Assembly (NCBI RefSeq): GCF_026341275.1
Contig: NZ_JAIFZO010000002.1
Location: 3,936,118 to 4,000,117, forward strand
Source of the DNA: Streptomyces ortus
Lineage (GTDB): Bacteria; Actinomycetota; Actinomycetes; Streptomycetales; Streptomycetaceae
Length of the DNA: 64,000 bases
Reading direction: 5' to 3'
Of this stretch, positions 8,613 through 16,711 are shown piece after piece (positions within the stretch are counted from its first letter, which is position 1; every line of letters begins with the position of its first letter). Made by a program: the position numbers and the translations under genes. The notes under the pieces are model-generated. The model saw only the letters and a list, made by a program, of their open reading frames with translations, did no database searches and had not been told where the DNA came from.

Positions 8613-9029
8613 GTGAGCAGCCACGCGTCGAACCGAGCCCGCGCCATTCCCCTGCGCCCCGTTCCGGCCGAGCCGTCGGAGCCCTCGGAGCCGGCCGGAC
8701 CGACACCGAGGGAGCCGTTGTGGCGGGACGTCGTGGGTGAGGTCCTGCGGCGGGAGCGGCTCGCGCAGGAGCGGACGCTCAAGGAGGTCGCCGAGGCGGC
8801 CCGTATCTCGATGCCGTACCTCTCCGAGCTGGAGCGCGGGCGCAAGGAGGCCTCGTCCGAGGTCCTGGCTGCCGCCGCGCACGCGCTCGGGCTCGGCCTC
8901 GCCGATCTGCTCGCCCTGTCGCACCGCCGCCTCGTGCGCCAGGAGCCGCCCCGGCCCCTCAGGTCGCGTACGGCGCCCCGCCGGACGGAGGCGACCTCCC
9001 GGTACGGCGAGGTCCGTCTCGCCGCCTGA
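8613..9029 (+). CDS. popR: PopR-like XRE/ClgR-family activator of clpP3-clpP4
   Basis: A 138-aa regulator. A proline-rich N-terminus (1-35) precedes an HTH_3 domain (about 45-105) reading VLRRERLAQERTLKEVAEAA and ISMPYLSELERGRKE. It ends in RLAA. In Streptomyces lividans, PopR activates the clpP3 clpP4 operon and is itself degraded by ClpP1/P2 through two C-terminal alanines; this protein has that ending and faces clpP4 only 24 bp away. GTG start preceded by GGTGGAGG. Assignment rests on family, tail and context. Its binding site upstream of clpP3 was not identified. Confidence 0.8.
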   Translation: MSSHASNRARAIPLRPVPAEPSEPSEPAGPTPREPLWRDVVGEVLRRERLAQERTLKEVAEAARISMPYLSELERGRKEASSEVLAAAAHALGLGLADLLALSHRRLVRQEPPRPLRSRTAPRRTEATSRYGEVRLAA

Positions 9030-9053
9030 CACCCGGGGCGGGCGTACGACTCC

Positions 9054-9683
9054 TCAGGCGGCGACCGCGGACAGCCGCCGGCTCAGCACCTCGTCGGCGA
9101 GTCCGTACGCCACGGCCTCCCGCGCCGTGAAGACCTTGTCGCGGTCCATGTCGGCGCGCAGGGTCTCCACGGAGTGGTGGGTGTGCAGGGACAGGACCTC
9201 CTCGACCTGGGAGCGGATCCGGATCATCTCCTTGGCCCGGAGGCCCAGGTCGGAGACGGTGCCCTGCGCGCCGCCGCTCGCCGGCTGGCCGAGCAGGACC
9301 CGCGCGTGCTCCAGGATGAAGCGCCGGCCGGGGTCCCCGCCCGCGAGGAGCACGGCCGCGGTCGAGGCGGCCTGGCCGACGCAGAACGTCGAGATGGGCG
9401 CGCCGACGAAGCTCATGGTGTCGTAGATCGCCATGAGTGAAGTGAAGGAGCCACCAGGTGAGTTGAGGTAGATCGCGATCTCCTGCTCGGGGGCCGCCGA
9501 CTCCAGGTGGAGCAGCTGCGCGATGACGACGTTGGCCACGCCGTCGTCGATCTCGGTGCCGAGGAAGATGATCCGCTCGGAGAGCAGCTTGCTGTAGATG
9601 TCGTAGGCGCGCTCGCCCTGCGGGGTGCGCTCTACGACGTTCGGGATGGTGTACGAGCCCATGCGCGTCGTGTGCCGGTCCAT
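9054..9683 (-). CDS. clpP4: ClpP protease subunit lacking the catalytic histidine (ClpP4)
   Basis: A 209-aa ClpP-fold subunit. The nucleophile is kept (Ser107 in VGQAAS), as are the strand/oxyanion segment NSPGGS and the acidic residue (Asp182 in DMDRDKVF). The expected His of the HQP motif is Gly132: the protein reads RVLLGQPASGG where ClpP3 reads RIMMHQPSAGI. DNA at about 9286-9291 gives CTC GGC CAG, so this is not a misread. It starts one base after the clpP3 stop, so the two are co-translated and probably assemble together. The subunit may be structural, regulatory or weakly active. Confidence 0.9.
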   Translation of the reverse strand: MDRHTTRMGSYTIPNVVERTPQGERAYDIYSKLLSERIIFLGTEIDDGVANVVIAQLLHLESAAPEQEIAIYLNSPGGSFTSLMAIYDTMSFVGAPISTFCVGQAASTAAVLLAGGDPGRRFILEHARVLLGQPASGGAQGTVSDLGLRAKEMIRIRSQVEEVLSLHTHHSVETLRADMDRDKVFTAREAVAYGLADEVLSRRLSAVAA

Positions 9684-9684
9684 G

Positions 9685-10332
9685 TCAGAGTCCCATCCGT
9701 CGCTTCGAGGAGGCCGGGCGGACGTCGTCGAGCGCCTCGACGACCCGGTCGACCATGCCGTATTCCCTGGCCTGTTCGGCCGTGAACCAGCGGTCGCGGT
9801 CTCCGTCGCGGGAGATCGTCTCCACGCTCTGGCCGGTGTGTTCGGCGGTGATGCGCTCGATGGTCTCCTTGGTGAACTGGAGGTTCTCGGCCTGGATGGC
9901 GATGTCGGCGGTGGTGCCGCCGATGCCCGCCGAGGGCTGGTGCATCATGATCCGCGCGTTCGGGAGCGAGTAGCGCTTGCCGGGGGTGCCCACGGTGAGC
10001 AGGAACTGCCCCATGCTCGCGGCGAATCCCATGGCGAGGGTCGACACGTCGTTCGGGATGAGCCGCATGGTGTCGTAGATCGCGAGGCCCGCGTGGACGG
10101 AGCCGCCGGGGCTGTTGACGTAGAGGCCGATGTCGGTGCGGGGATCCTCGGCGGACAGCAGGAGCAGTTGCGCGCAGATCCGGTTCGCGGAGACCTCGTC
10201 GACCTGGGTGCCGAGGAAGATGATGCGCTGGTTGAGGAGCTGGGCGGCGAGATGGTCGTCGAACCGTGACGGCGGGGTGTCCCCCTCCTCGGCCCGCGGC
10301 CCTGGGTGGAATCCGGTGCTGCTGAGTGCCAT
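9685..10332 (-). CDS. clpP3: ClpP protease subunit with intact triad (ClpP3)
   Basis: A 215-aa ATP-dependent Clp protease proteolytic subunit. The triad is complete: Ser106 in GFAASMGQ, His131 in MMHQPS, Asp180 in DGDRDRWF. ClpP forms double heptameric rings fed by ClpX/ClpC-type ATPases. First gene of the clpP3-clpP4 operon. In Streptomyces this pair is normally silent and is switched on by PopR when ClpP1/P2 activity falls. The promoter must lie in the 136 bp upstream, ahead of which sits the GntR terminator. Confidence 0.92.
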   Translation of the reverse strand: MALSSTGFHPGPRAEEGDTPPSRFDDHLAAQLLNQRIIFLGTQVDEVSANRICAQLLLLSAEDPRTDIGLYVNSPGGSVHAGLAIYDTMRLIPNDVSTLAMGFAASMGQFLLTVGTPGKRYSLPNARIMMHQPSAGIGGTTADIAIQAENLQFTKETIERITAEHTGQSVETISRDGDRDRWFTAEQAREYGMVDRVVEALDDVRPASSKRRMGL

Positions 10333-10468
10333 CGCTCCTCCTGGTGGTGGCGCGGCCCGGTGTGCCGCGGTTCCTCCACCCTCGGTCCGCCGCCCACGGC
10401 ACGGAAGGAATCTCGGCCCTCAGCAGATTCGCCGACGGCAGAGCGCACCGCCCCACCGGGCACAGAGC

Positions 10469-10494
10469 GCCGCCGCACCCTGCGGTGCGACGGC
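10469..10494. terminator. Hairpin after the GntR gene
   Basis: An 11-bp stem with one mismatch and a CTGC loop lies immediately downstream of the GntR stop codon (minus strand). It separates the GH89-GntR transcript from the clpP3 promoter. Confidence 0.6.
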
Positions 10495-10496
10495 CG

Positions 10497-11294
10497 CTAC
10501 TTGGTCACCACCAGCGAGAACTCGTACAGGTCGCCCCGGCACAGCGATTCGCCGTACTCGACGACGTGGCCGGTCCCGTCGAACGCCGTGCGGCGGACGA
10601 GCAGGGCGGCGGAGCCCTCCTTGACGCCGAGCAGCCGGGCCTGGCGGCCGGTGACGTTGACCGCGCGGATCTGCTGGGTGGCCCGTACGACCCGGACGCC
10701 CTGGGTGTTCTGCAGGGCTTCCGAGAGCGAGCCCTTGAGCAGTGACTCGTCGAGGTCGGGGAAGCGCTCGGCGGAGAGGTGGACGGTCTCCAGGCAGATG
10801 GGGAAGCCGTCGCCGAGGCGCAGGCGTTCGATGCGGTGGAGGGTGGTGCCGGGGTCGACGCCGAGGGCCGTGGCATGGTGCAGGTCGGCCTCCACCAGCT
10901 CCGCGGCGAGGAGTTCGGCGCTGGGCCGGTAGCCGCGCGAGCGCAGGTCCTCGGAGAACGAGGTGAGTGCGGACGTCTTGGTGACGTGGGGGTGGGAGAC
11001 GAACGTTCCGACCCCCCGCACACTGCGGATGAGGCCGTCCTCGCGGAGGGCCTGGAGCGCGCGGCGGGCGGTCGCCCGGCTGACGTCGTACCGCTCGGCG
11101 AGCCGCCGTTCGGTGGGCAGCGCCTCGTCGGGGCGCATCCGGGCGATGTCGGCCTGGAGCCGTCGTCGCAGCGCCTCGTGCTTGAAGGAGTCCGTCTCGA
11201 AGGACTCCGTCGGGCCCGTCGTGCGGGAGTCCTCGTCGTGGGGATCCGTCGCCGGGCCGTCGTCTGAGCGCCTGTCCTCGACCGTCACATTCAC
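10497..11294 (-). CDS. GntR/HutC-family transcriptional repressor
   Basis: A 265-aa regulator: an acidic N-terminal extension (1-35), a GntR winged helix (about 38-105; PTERRLAERYDVSRATARRA) and a UTRA ligand domain (about 120-262). HutC-type GntR proteins usually sense sugars, amino acids or their phosphates; DasR, the Streptomyces GlcNAc regulator, is the known relative. It is co-transcribed behind the GH89 gene (21-bp gap) and divergent from the SIS/ABC operon. GTAC-type palindromes in the divergent promoter fit this family. Likely repressor of amino-sugar uptake. GTG start, weak ribosome site. Confidence 0.85.
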   Translation of the reverse strand: MNVTVEDRRSDDGPATDPHDEDSRTTGPTESFETDSFKHEALRRRLQADIARMRPDEALPTERRLAERYDVSRATARRALQALREDGLIRSVRGVGTFVSHPHVTKTSALTSFSEDLRSRGYRPSAELLAAELVEADLHHATALGVDPGTTLHRIERLRLGDGFPICLETVHLSAERFPDLDESLLKGSLSEALQNTQGVRVVRATQQIRAVNVTGRQARLLGVKEGSAALLVRRTAFDGTGHVVEYGESLCRGDLYEFSLVVTK

Positions 11295-11315
11295 TCCGCG
11301 GTTCGCGCCTGTCCG

Positions 11316-13487
11316 CTATCTCGGCCGTCCTCGAAGGACGCGGTAGCGGGGCATCAGAGTACGCACCGCGTCAAGGGTCGTCGGGACGGTGTCCGCCTCC
11401 GGTGCGGTCGTGCCGCTGCGGGCGGTCACCCACCGCTCCTCCTGGGCGAGCAGGGACGCCTCGAACTCCTCGGCCCGGTAAGGGTTTCCGGTCTCCAGTG
11501 CCCGCGCGATGTGCTCGTACCAGCTGCGCCAGCGGGGCAGATGGAACGTGCCGACCAGGCCGGCCCAGTGGCGGCCCGAGTAGTCGTGCAGCTTGCTGTG
11601 GGTGTGGCCCCACAGGGTGAGCAGGCGGCGCGCGTCGGTCTCGTACAGGTCGGCCTCGGCCGGGGTGGTGGCCCAGCCACGGGCGTCCGCCAGCCAGGTG
11701 TCGAGCCGGTGTTCGGGGCGGGTGGCGAGCAGGACGTCCAGGTCCTCGATGGTGGTGAGCAGTGCGCGGGCGGCCCGGTGGAAGGCTTCGGTGTCCCGTG
11801 CGAGGGCCGCGTCCGCCGCCCGCCACTGCCGCTCGCAGGCCGCGTGGGTGAGCACCTGGGCGGTGACGTCGCACAGGTCCCGGCCGAGCGGTCCCGCGCT
11901 GTCCTGCGGTGTCGCCTCGTCGGCCAGCAGTTCCCAGGCCTCTGCCAGGGCCGGTGGTACGTCGGGCGACGGCGGGTCGGCGAGGTGGACCGGCAGTTCG
12001 TGCCGCAGATCGCCTTCGAGTGTGGGCCGGCCGATGATCACCGAGCCGGGCGGGCCGGGTCCGTCGGACGCGTAGACGCTGTCGTGCAGCAGGTCCCAGG
12101 CCCGCAGCAATCCGGGAGTCGACCGCCCGTACCGGGCCCGCGTCCACGTCTCCAGCCATGCCTGTACGTCGTCGACGGCGCCCTGCCAGGCGACGTCGGC
12201 CAGCAGCTCGTACAGGACCGGGTCGCTGCCGAAGGCCTCCATGCTCGCGCCGATCCCCGACAGTGAGCCGCCGCGTGCGTCGGCGTGCGCGCCGGCGGGG
12301 CCGGTGGCGATCTCGTCCAGTTTTCCGTAGAGCCCGGGTCGGCCGCCGAGGCTGTGGAGCATGCACCACACCCAGGGCTTCTTGCGGTAGCCGTCGGTGC
12401 GCCGCCAGACGGGCCGGTGCTCGGCCCACAGGTCCAGGATGAGCATTCCGTCGTCGGGGATGGCGTCCAGGAAGGCCGCGGTCCGCTCCGGTGTCCAGTA
12501 GCGGGCCCGGTAGGAGAAGGGCCAGGCCTGGAGCACCCAGGTGGCCCGCTCGTCCACCGCGGTCAGCACGCCGTGCACCGCCCGTGCGACCTGGGCGAGG
12601 CCGGCGGGGTCGGTCACCGGGGGTGTCGTCTCGATGAACGGGTCGGCGGCGTAGAGGTGGTCGGTGCCGAACAGCCGGGTCTGCTCGGTCAGCAGGGTGG
12701 TGCCGAACTCCTCGAAGAGCGGGTCGCGCGGGTCCAGCATGCCGACCTCGAAGTCCCACCACGGAAGCGTCGTCGACCGGGCACCCCGGCTCGCGATCAG
12801 CTCCCGCGGAACGTGCCCGGAGAAGCCCTGGAGGATCGGCCGCATGCCCAGGGCGCGTTCCCGGTCGAGGATGCGGCGGCCGAGGTCTAGGTGTGCGTCG
12901 ATCCAGCTCTGCGGGAGCGGGCCGGACCAGCCGTCGAGGGAGGCGAGCCAGTTCCACGGCAGGTAGGCCGGTCCGCCGAGGAAGCCGCGGGCGGTGCCGT
13001 CGTCGAGGCCGGTACTCAGGAGGGCCTGCTGCCAGGCCGCTTCCAGGCCGGTCATCGCCAGCGGGGTGCTCACGCCGTGCAGGGCCATCCAGTCGATGTG
13101 GCGCTCCCAGCGCGTCCAGTCCCAGTACGCGGTGGTGTAGCCGAAGGTGCAGACGTTGAAGTGGTAGCGGTGCTGGTGGGGTGAGGTCGTGCGGGGTGTC
13201 GTGCCGGTGTGCGGCAGCCGGTCGGGGAGGCGGGGCACGGGGGCGTCCCAGGTGATCTGCGTCCCGCAGACGCTGCGCAGGTACCAGCGCAGCGCCGAGG
13301 CGACCGCGACGCCGCTGGACCCGCGCAGGGCGACCGCGCCCGGCCCTGCATCGACCTCGTACCAGTCGGGTCCGGCGCCCCCGGGGACGACCTCGGCGGT
13401 GAACTCCGCGGCCCGGTCCCCCAGGAGACGCCGCAGGAGTTGCCGGGCGGCCGGGGTTCCCGCGCCCGCTTCCTCGGGAGGTGTCAT
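11316..13487 (-). CDS. Alpha-N-acetylglucosaminidase (GH89)
   Basis: A 723-aa glycoside hydrolase of family 89 (NAGLU), removing terminal alpha-linked GlcNAc from glycans such as heparan- or mucin-like chains. The three-part family layout is present: a small N-terminal domain (1-95), a catalytic barrel (about 105-440, including MALHGVSTPLAMTGLEAAWQ and the PFIETTPP region) and a helical C-terminal domain. No signal peptide is visible, so it probably acts in the cytoplasm on imported oligosaccharides. The ATG follows GGAG. First gene of a GH89-GntR operon, opposite an ABC importer and SIS protein. Confidence 0.88.
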   Translation of the reverse strand: MTPPEEAGAGTPAARQLLRRLLGDRAAEFTAEVVPGGAGPDWYEVDAGPGAVALRGSSGVAVASALRWYLRSVCGTQITWDAPVPRLPDRLPHTGTTPRTTSPHQHRYHFNVCTFGYTTAYWDWTRWERHIDWMALHGVSTPLAMTGLEAAWQQALLSTGLDDGTARGFLGGPAYLPWNWLASLDGWSGPLPQSWIDAHLDLGRRILDRERALGMRPILQGFSGHVPRELIASRGARSTTLPWWDFEVGMLDPRDPLFEEFGTTLLTEQTRLFGTDHLYAADPFIETTPPVTDPAGLAQVARAVHGVLTAVDERATWVLQAWPFSYRARYWTPERTAAFLDAIPDDGMLILDLWAEHRPVWRRTDGYRKKPWVWCMLHSLGGRPGLYGKLDEIATGPAGAHADARGGSLSGIGASMEAFGSDPVLYELLADVAWQGAVDDVQAWLETWTRARYGRSTPGLLRAWDLLHDSVYASDGPGPPGSVIIGRPTLEGDLRHELPVHLADPPSPDVPPALAEAWELLADEATPQDSAGPLGRDLCDVTAQVLTHAACERQWRAADAALARDTEAFHRAARALLTTIEDLDVLLATRPEHRLDTWLADARGWATTPAEADLYETDARRLLTLWGHTHSKLHDYSGRHWAGLVGTFHLPRWRSWYEHIARALETGNPYRAEEFEASLLAQEERWVTARSGTTAPEADTVPTTLDAVRTLMPRYRVLRGRPR

Positions 13488-13536
13488 CGTCCACCACTCC
13501 TGACGGGTCGGCGGTGCAATGGACGGCGGACCGGTC

Positions 13537-13550
13537 GTGGTACGTACCAC
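13537..13550. promoter_or_regulatory. Perfect palindrome, likely GntR operator
   Basis: GTGGTACGTACCAC is a perfect 14-bp palindrome 50 bp upstream of the GH89 start. HutC-type GntR regulators bind GT-N-AC palindromes of this kind (DasR sites contain TGGTCTAGACCA), so this is a good operator candidate for the neighbouring GntR. Confidence 0.75.
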
Positions 13551-13648
13551 AGAACTCTCGAAGCTAGCCGCGCCACTCGGGGGCGGTCAAGGAATTAGAC
13601 CGGAAAGAAGGCGTCCCGGTCGCGGGGCTGGGCAACCCCGGACCGCTC

Positions 13649-13660
13649 TGGTACGGTCCA
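13649..13660. promoter_or_regulatory. Second, imperfect copy of the GntR-type operator
   Basis: TGGTACGGTCCA matches the perfect copy at 10 of 12 positions and lies 49 bp before the SIS gene start. One site near each divergent promoter fits coordinated repression. Confidence 0.6.
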
Positions 13661-13708
13661 CAGCCACCATCAGCGGCTCCGTTCGACACCTCGGGTGGCC
13701 TCGACACG

Positions 13709-14443
13709 ATGAACGCCGACCTCGTCTACTTCGCCGCTCTCCAGGAGAACCTCACCGCGCTGGCCACCGCCGAGCGGCCCGCGATCGAGCGTGCCGCCCG
13801 GGCCGTCGCGGACAGCGTCGCGGCGGGCGGAGTCGTCCACTACTTCGGCAGCGGCCACTCGCAACTCGTCGCCGTCGAACCGCTGCAGCGGGCCGGCGGG
13901 CTCGCACCGGTCAACGTCATCGCCGACCCGGCGCTCTCCCCCGTCGCCCCCCGTCACGCCGGCGCGGCCGAACGCGTCAGCGGCTACGCGGCGGCCGTCC
14001 TGAGTACGGCCGACATCAGGCCGGGGGAAGTGGTGGTCGTGATCTCCAACTCCGGGATCAACGCGGTGCCCGTCGAATTCGCGGTCGGCGCACGGGAGTC
14101 GGGGGCGACGGTCGTCGCCGTCACCAGCCGGGCGCACTCCCTGGCGGCCGAGTCGCGGCACACCGGCGGCCGGCGGCTGCTCGATGTCGCCGACATCGTC
14201 ATCGACACCCACGGCAGCCCCGGTGACACGGTGGTGCCGCTGGGCGGCCTGGCCGTGGGAGCCCTGTCGACGGTGCTGGGAGCGGCGCTCGTCAACGCGC
14301 TGACCTGCCGGGCGGCCGAACTGCTCGTCGAACACCACGGGCAGGAACCACCGTTGATCGTCAGTCAGAACACGGACGGCGACGCCCGGCATCGCAACGA
14401 CGAGCTGCTGAAGCGGTACCGGGACCGCTGCCCGAGGGACTGA
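13709..14443 (+). CDS. SIS-domain phosphosugar-binding protein
   Basis: A 244-aa sugar-isomerase-domain protein related to the UPF0309 group. The phosphosugar-binding loops show as YFGSGHSQLV and VISNSGINAVPVE, with a third around VTSRAHS. SIS proteins isomerise, hydrolyse ethers of, or sense phosphosugars; here it probably handles a GlcNAc-derived phosphosugar or its aldose/ketose form. First gene of the SIS-binding protein-permease-permease operon under the operator pair. The ATG has only a weak ribosome site. Confidence 0.82.
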   Translation: MNADLVYFAALQENLTALATAERPAIERAARAVADSVAAGGVVHYFGSGHSQLVAVEPLQRAGGLAPVNVIADPALSPVAPRHAGAAERVSGYAAAVLSTADIRPGEVVVVISNSGINAVPVEFAVGARESGATVVAVTSRAHSLAAESRHTGGRRLLDVADIVIDTHGSPGDTVVPLGGLAVGALSTVLGAALVNALTCRAAELLVEHHGQEPPLIVSQNTDGDARHRNDELLKRYRDRCPRD

Positions 14444-14481
14444 CGTACCGATCCGACCGACGAGGCAACGCCAGGAGGCCG

Positions 14482-15828
14482 ATGATGGACAGCACACACC
14501 GGGTGGGCCGCCGCCTCGCCGCGACGCTCTGCGCCGTCGCCCTCGTGCTCCCGCTCGCGGCGTGCGACGCGCTCACGCCGGGCAGCGCGACGGTGGTGCC
14601 GGGCCCCACCGGCGTGCCGTCGTCCACCGCGGTGCCGAACGGGGACGTCACTTTGCGTCTCCAGTTCGCCGACGCCCCGTTGATGGTCGACGCGCTGATC
14701 GCCGCGTTCGAGAAGGGCCACCCGGACATCGCCGTCGAGCCGCAGTACAAGACGTTCTCGGACTACGTGCAGAACCTGAAGCTGACCATGACCTCGGACA
14801 CCGCCCCCGACATCGCCCAGTACGCGGTGGGCATGACCGACCTCGCGGCGGACGGCCACATCCTCGACCTGGCGCCCTACCGGGAGGCGTACGGCTGGGA
14901 CAAGGCCATTCCCCCGGTCAGCCTCGACCAGCTCACGGCGGGGCAGACGAGCGCGGCGACCGGCGGGCGGGCCCTGTTCGGGGTCCCGGCGGGCCTGTCC
15001 ATGACCGGCATCTACTACAACAAGGAGCTGGCCGAGAAGGCCGGGATCGACGCTCCCCCGAAGACACTGGCCGAGTTCGAGAAGCAACTCGCCGCCGCCA
15101 AGGAAGCGGACCTCACCCCGCTCGGGGTCGGCGCGCTCGACTCGGGCGGACTGCATCTGTGGGCCGCCCTGCTCAACCAGCTGATGCCCACGGACGAGTA
15201 CTGGGACTGGGTCAACGGCAAGAAGGGCGCCACGATAGAGAACCCGGCGGCGGTCGAGGCCACCGAACTCGTGATCGACTGGGGCCGCGAGGGGTACTAC
15301 AACGAGTCCGCGAACGGCACCGCGCAGGTCGACTCGACCGCCCAGTTCACCAAGGGTGACAGCGTCTTTTTGATCAACGGCAACTGGGCGGCCGGACAGC
15401 TCGCCACCGTCATGGGGGACAACGTCGGGTTCTTCCCGATGCCCGGCGAACAGCCCGGCTCCCCCACGGTGGCCTCGGGGTTCAGCGTGTCGTACGCCGT
15501 GTCCGCCAAGACCGAACACCCCGAGGCGGCAGGCGCGTTCCTCGACTTCCTGACCACGCCCGAGGCGGGTCAGATCATCAGCGACAACGGCTTCATGCCG
15601 CCCAACCCCGACGCCGTGAAGAAGCCGACGGGCGTGCTCGCGGACATCGCGGAGGGGCACGAGCGGGCCGTCGCCGACGACGGCATCACGACGTTCCCCG
15701 ACTTCGCCGCGCCCGCGATGCTCGACCGGCTGCGCTCCGGCGTCCAGAAGCTCATCGCGGACCGCGTGAAGCCGGCCGACTACCTCGACTCTCTGCAGGA
15801 CGAGTGGGAGGACCATCATGGGGAGTAG
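14482..15828 (+). CDS. ABC sugar-binding lipoprotein
   Basis: A 448-aa extracellular solute-binding protein, family 1. The signal peptide ends in a lipobox LPLAAC (lipid anchor on Cys about 31). The body has typical features: FSDYVQNLKLTMTSDTAPDI near the N-lobe hinge, GIYYNKEL, and a C-terminal lobe with VASGFSVSYAVSAKT. It should capture a GlcNAc-type mono- or oligosaccharide, judged only from the GH89/SIS neighbours. AGGAGG precedes two adjacent ATGs; the second (14485) has the better spacing. The stop overlaps the next gene by 11 bp. Confidence 0.9.
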   Translation: MMDSTHRVGRRLAATLCAVALVLPLAACDALTPGSATVVPGPTGVPSSTAVPNGDVTLRLQFADAPLMVDALIAAFEKGHPDIAVEPQYKTFSDYVQNLKLTMTSDTAPDIAQYAVGMTDLAADGHILDLAPYREAYGWDKAIPPVSLDQLTAGQTSAATGGRALFGVPAGLSMTGIYYNKELAEKAGIDAPPKTLAEFEKQLAAAKEADLTPLGVGALDSGGLHLWAALLNQLMPTDEYWDWVNGKKGATIENPAAVEATELVIDWGREGYYNESANGTAQVDSTAQFTKGDSVFLINGNWAAGQLATVMGDNVGFFPMPGEQPGSPTVASGFSVSYAVSAKTEHPEAAGAFLDFLTTPEAGQIISDNGFMPPNPDAVKKPTGVLADIAEGHERAVADDGITTFPDFAAPAMLDRLRSGVQKLIADRVKPADYLDSLQDEWEDHHGE

Positions 15829-16711
15829 GCCGCCCGTCCGCAGCCGGGAGGCACGCAGGCGGTGGCGCGGGTACGTGTACGTACTGCCCGCGTTCGCCTT
15901 CTACGTCGCCTTCGCGGTGCTGCCCGCCCTGCACACGGCGTATCTGTCGCTGTTCGAGTGGGACGGTGTCACGCTCGGCGAATGGGTCGGGCTCGGCAAC
16001 TACGCGGAGATCCTCCAGGACCCGATCCTGCGCCGGTCGGTGTTCAACGCCCTGGTGCTGGTGGTGTTCTTCGCCCTCGTGCCGATCGTGCTCGGGCTGC
16101 TGTCGGCGGGCCTGCTGGCCCGTTACCGGCGGCCGGGCATGGGCGCGTACCGCTTCCTGTTCATGCTGCCGCAGGTCGTGCCGCTCGTCGCGGTCGGCGT
16201 GACCTGGCGGTGGCTGTACGGGGACGACGGGGTGGTCAACCAGGCGCTGCGCGCGGTGGGTCTGGACAGTGTGGCGCGGGCGTGGCTGGGCGACTTCGAC
16301 TTCGCGCTGATCGCCGTGGGGCTCGTCGGCACCTGGGTGCTGAGCGGGCTGTGCATGATGCTCTTCCTCAGCGGTGTGCAGAAGGTGGACCCCAGCCTGT
16401 ACGAGGCGGCGCGGATCGACGGGGCGGGTCCGGTCCGGGAGTTCGTGTCGGTGACGCTGCCGCATCTGCGCGGTGAGCTGGCCGTCGCCATGACCGTGAC
16501 GACGGTGGCCGCGCTGGCCAGCTTCGACATCGTGTACGTGACGACGAACGGCGGGCCGGGTGAGCAGACGACGGTCCCCGGCCTCCTCGTGTACCGGTTG
16601 GCGTTCTCCGAGGGCAAGGTGGGGCTCGCCGCCGCCCTGGCCGTCGTCCTGAGCGTGCTGATACTCGGGATCGTCTACCTCATCAACCGACTGTCGAGGG
16701 ATCGGACATGA
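15818..16711 (+). CDS. ABC sugar permease, first subunit
   Basis: A 297-aa MalF/UgpA-type permease with six predicted membrane helices. The EAA loop that docks the ATPase is seen as YEAARIDGAGPVREFVSVTL. It overlaps both the binding-protein gene (11 bp) and the second permease gene (ATGA), so the three are translated together. No ATP-binding subunit is encoded nearby; in Streptomyces, the shared ATPase MsiK commonly energises such importers. Confidence 0.92.
   Translation: MGSRPPVRSREARRRWRGYVYVLPAFAFYVAFAVLPALHTAYLSLFEWDGVTLGEWVGLGNYAEILQDPILRRSVFNALVLVVFFALVPIVLGLLSAGLLARYRRPGMGAYRFLFMLPQVVPLVAVGVTWRWLYGDDGVVNQALRAVGLDSVARAWLGDFDFALIAVGLVGTWVLSGLCMMLFLSGVQKVDPSLYEAARIDGAGPVREFVSVTLPHLRGELAVAMTVTTVAALASFDIVYVTTNGGPGEQTTVPGLLVYRLAFSEGKVGLAAALAVVLSVLILGIVYLINRLSRDRT

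Noticed and set aside
10360..10402. Interrupted inverted repeat GTGCCGCGG...CCACGGCAC as the PopR binding site
   Set aside because: The arms are far apart and contain a mismatch; I could not match it to a remembered PopR site, so it is not called.
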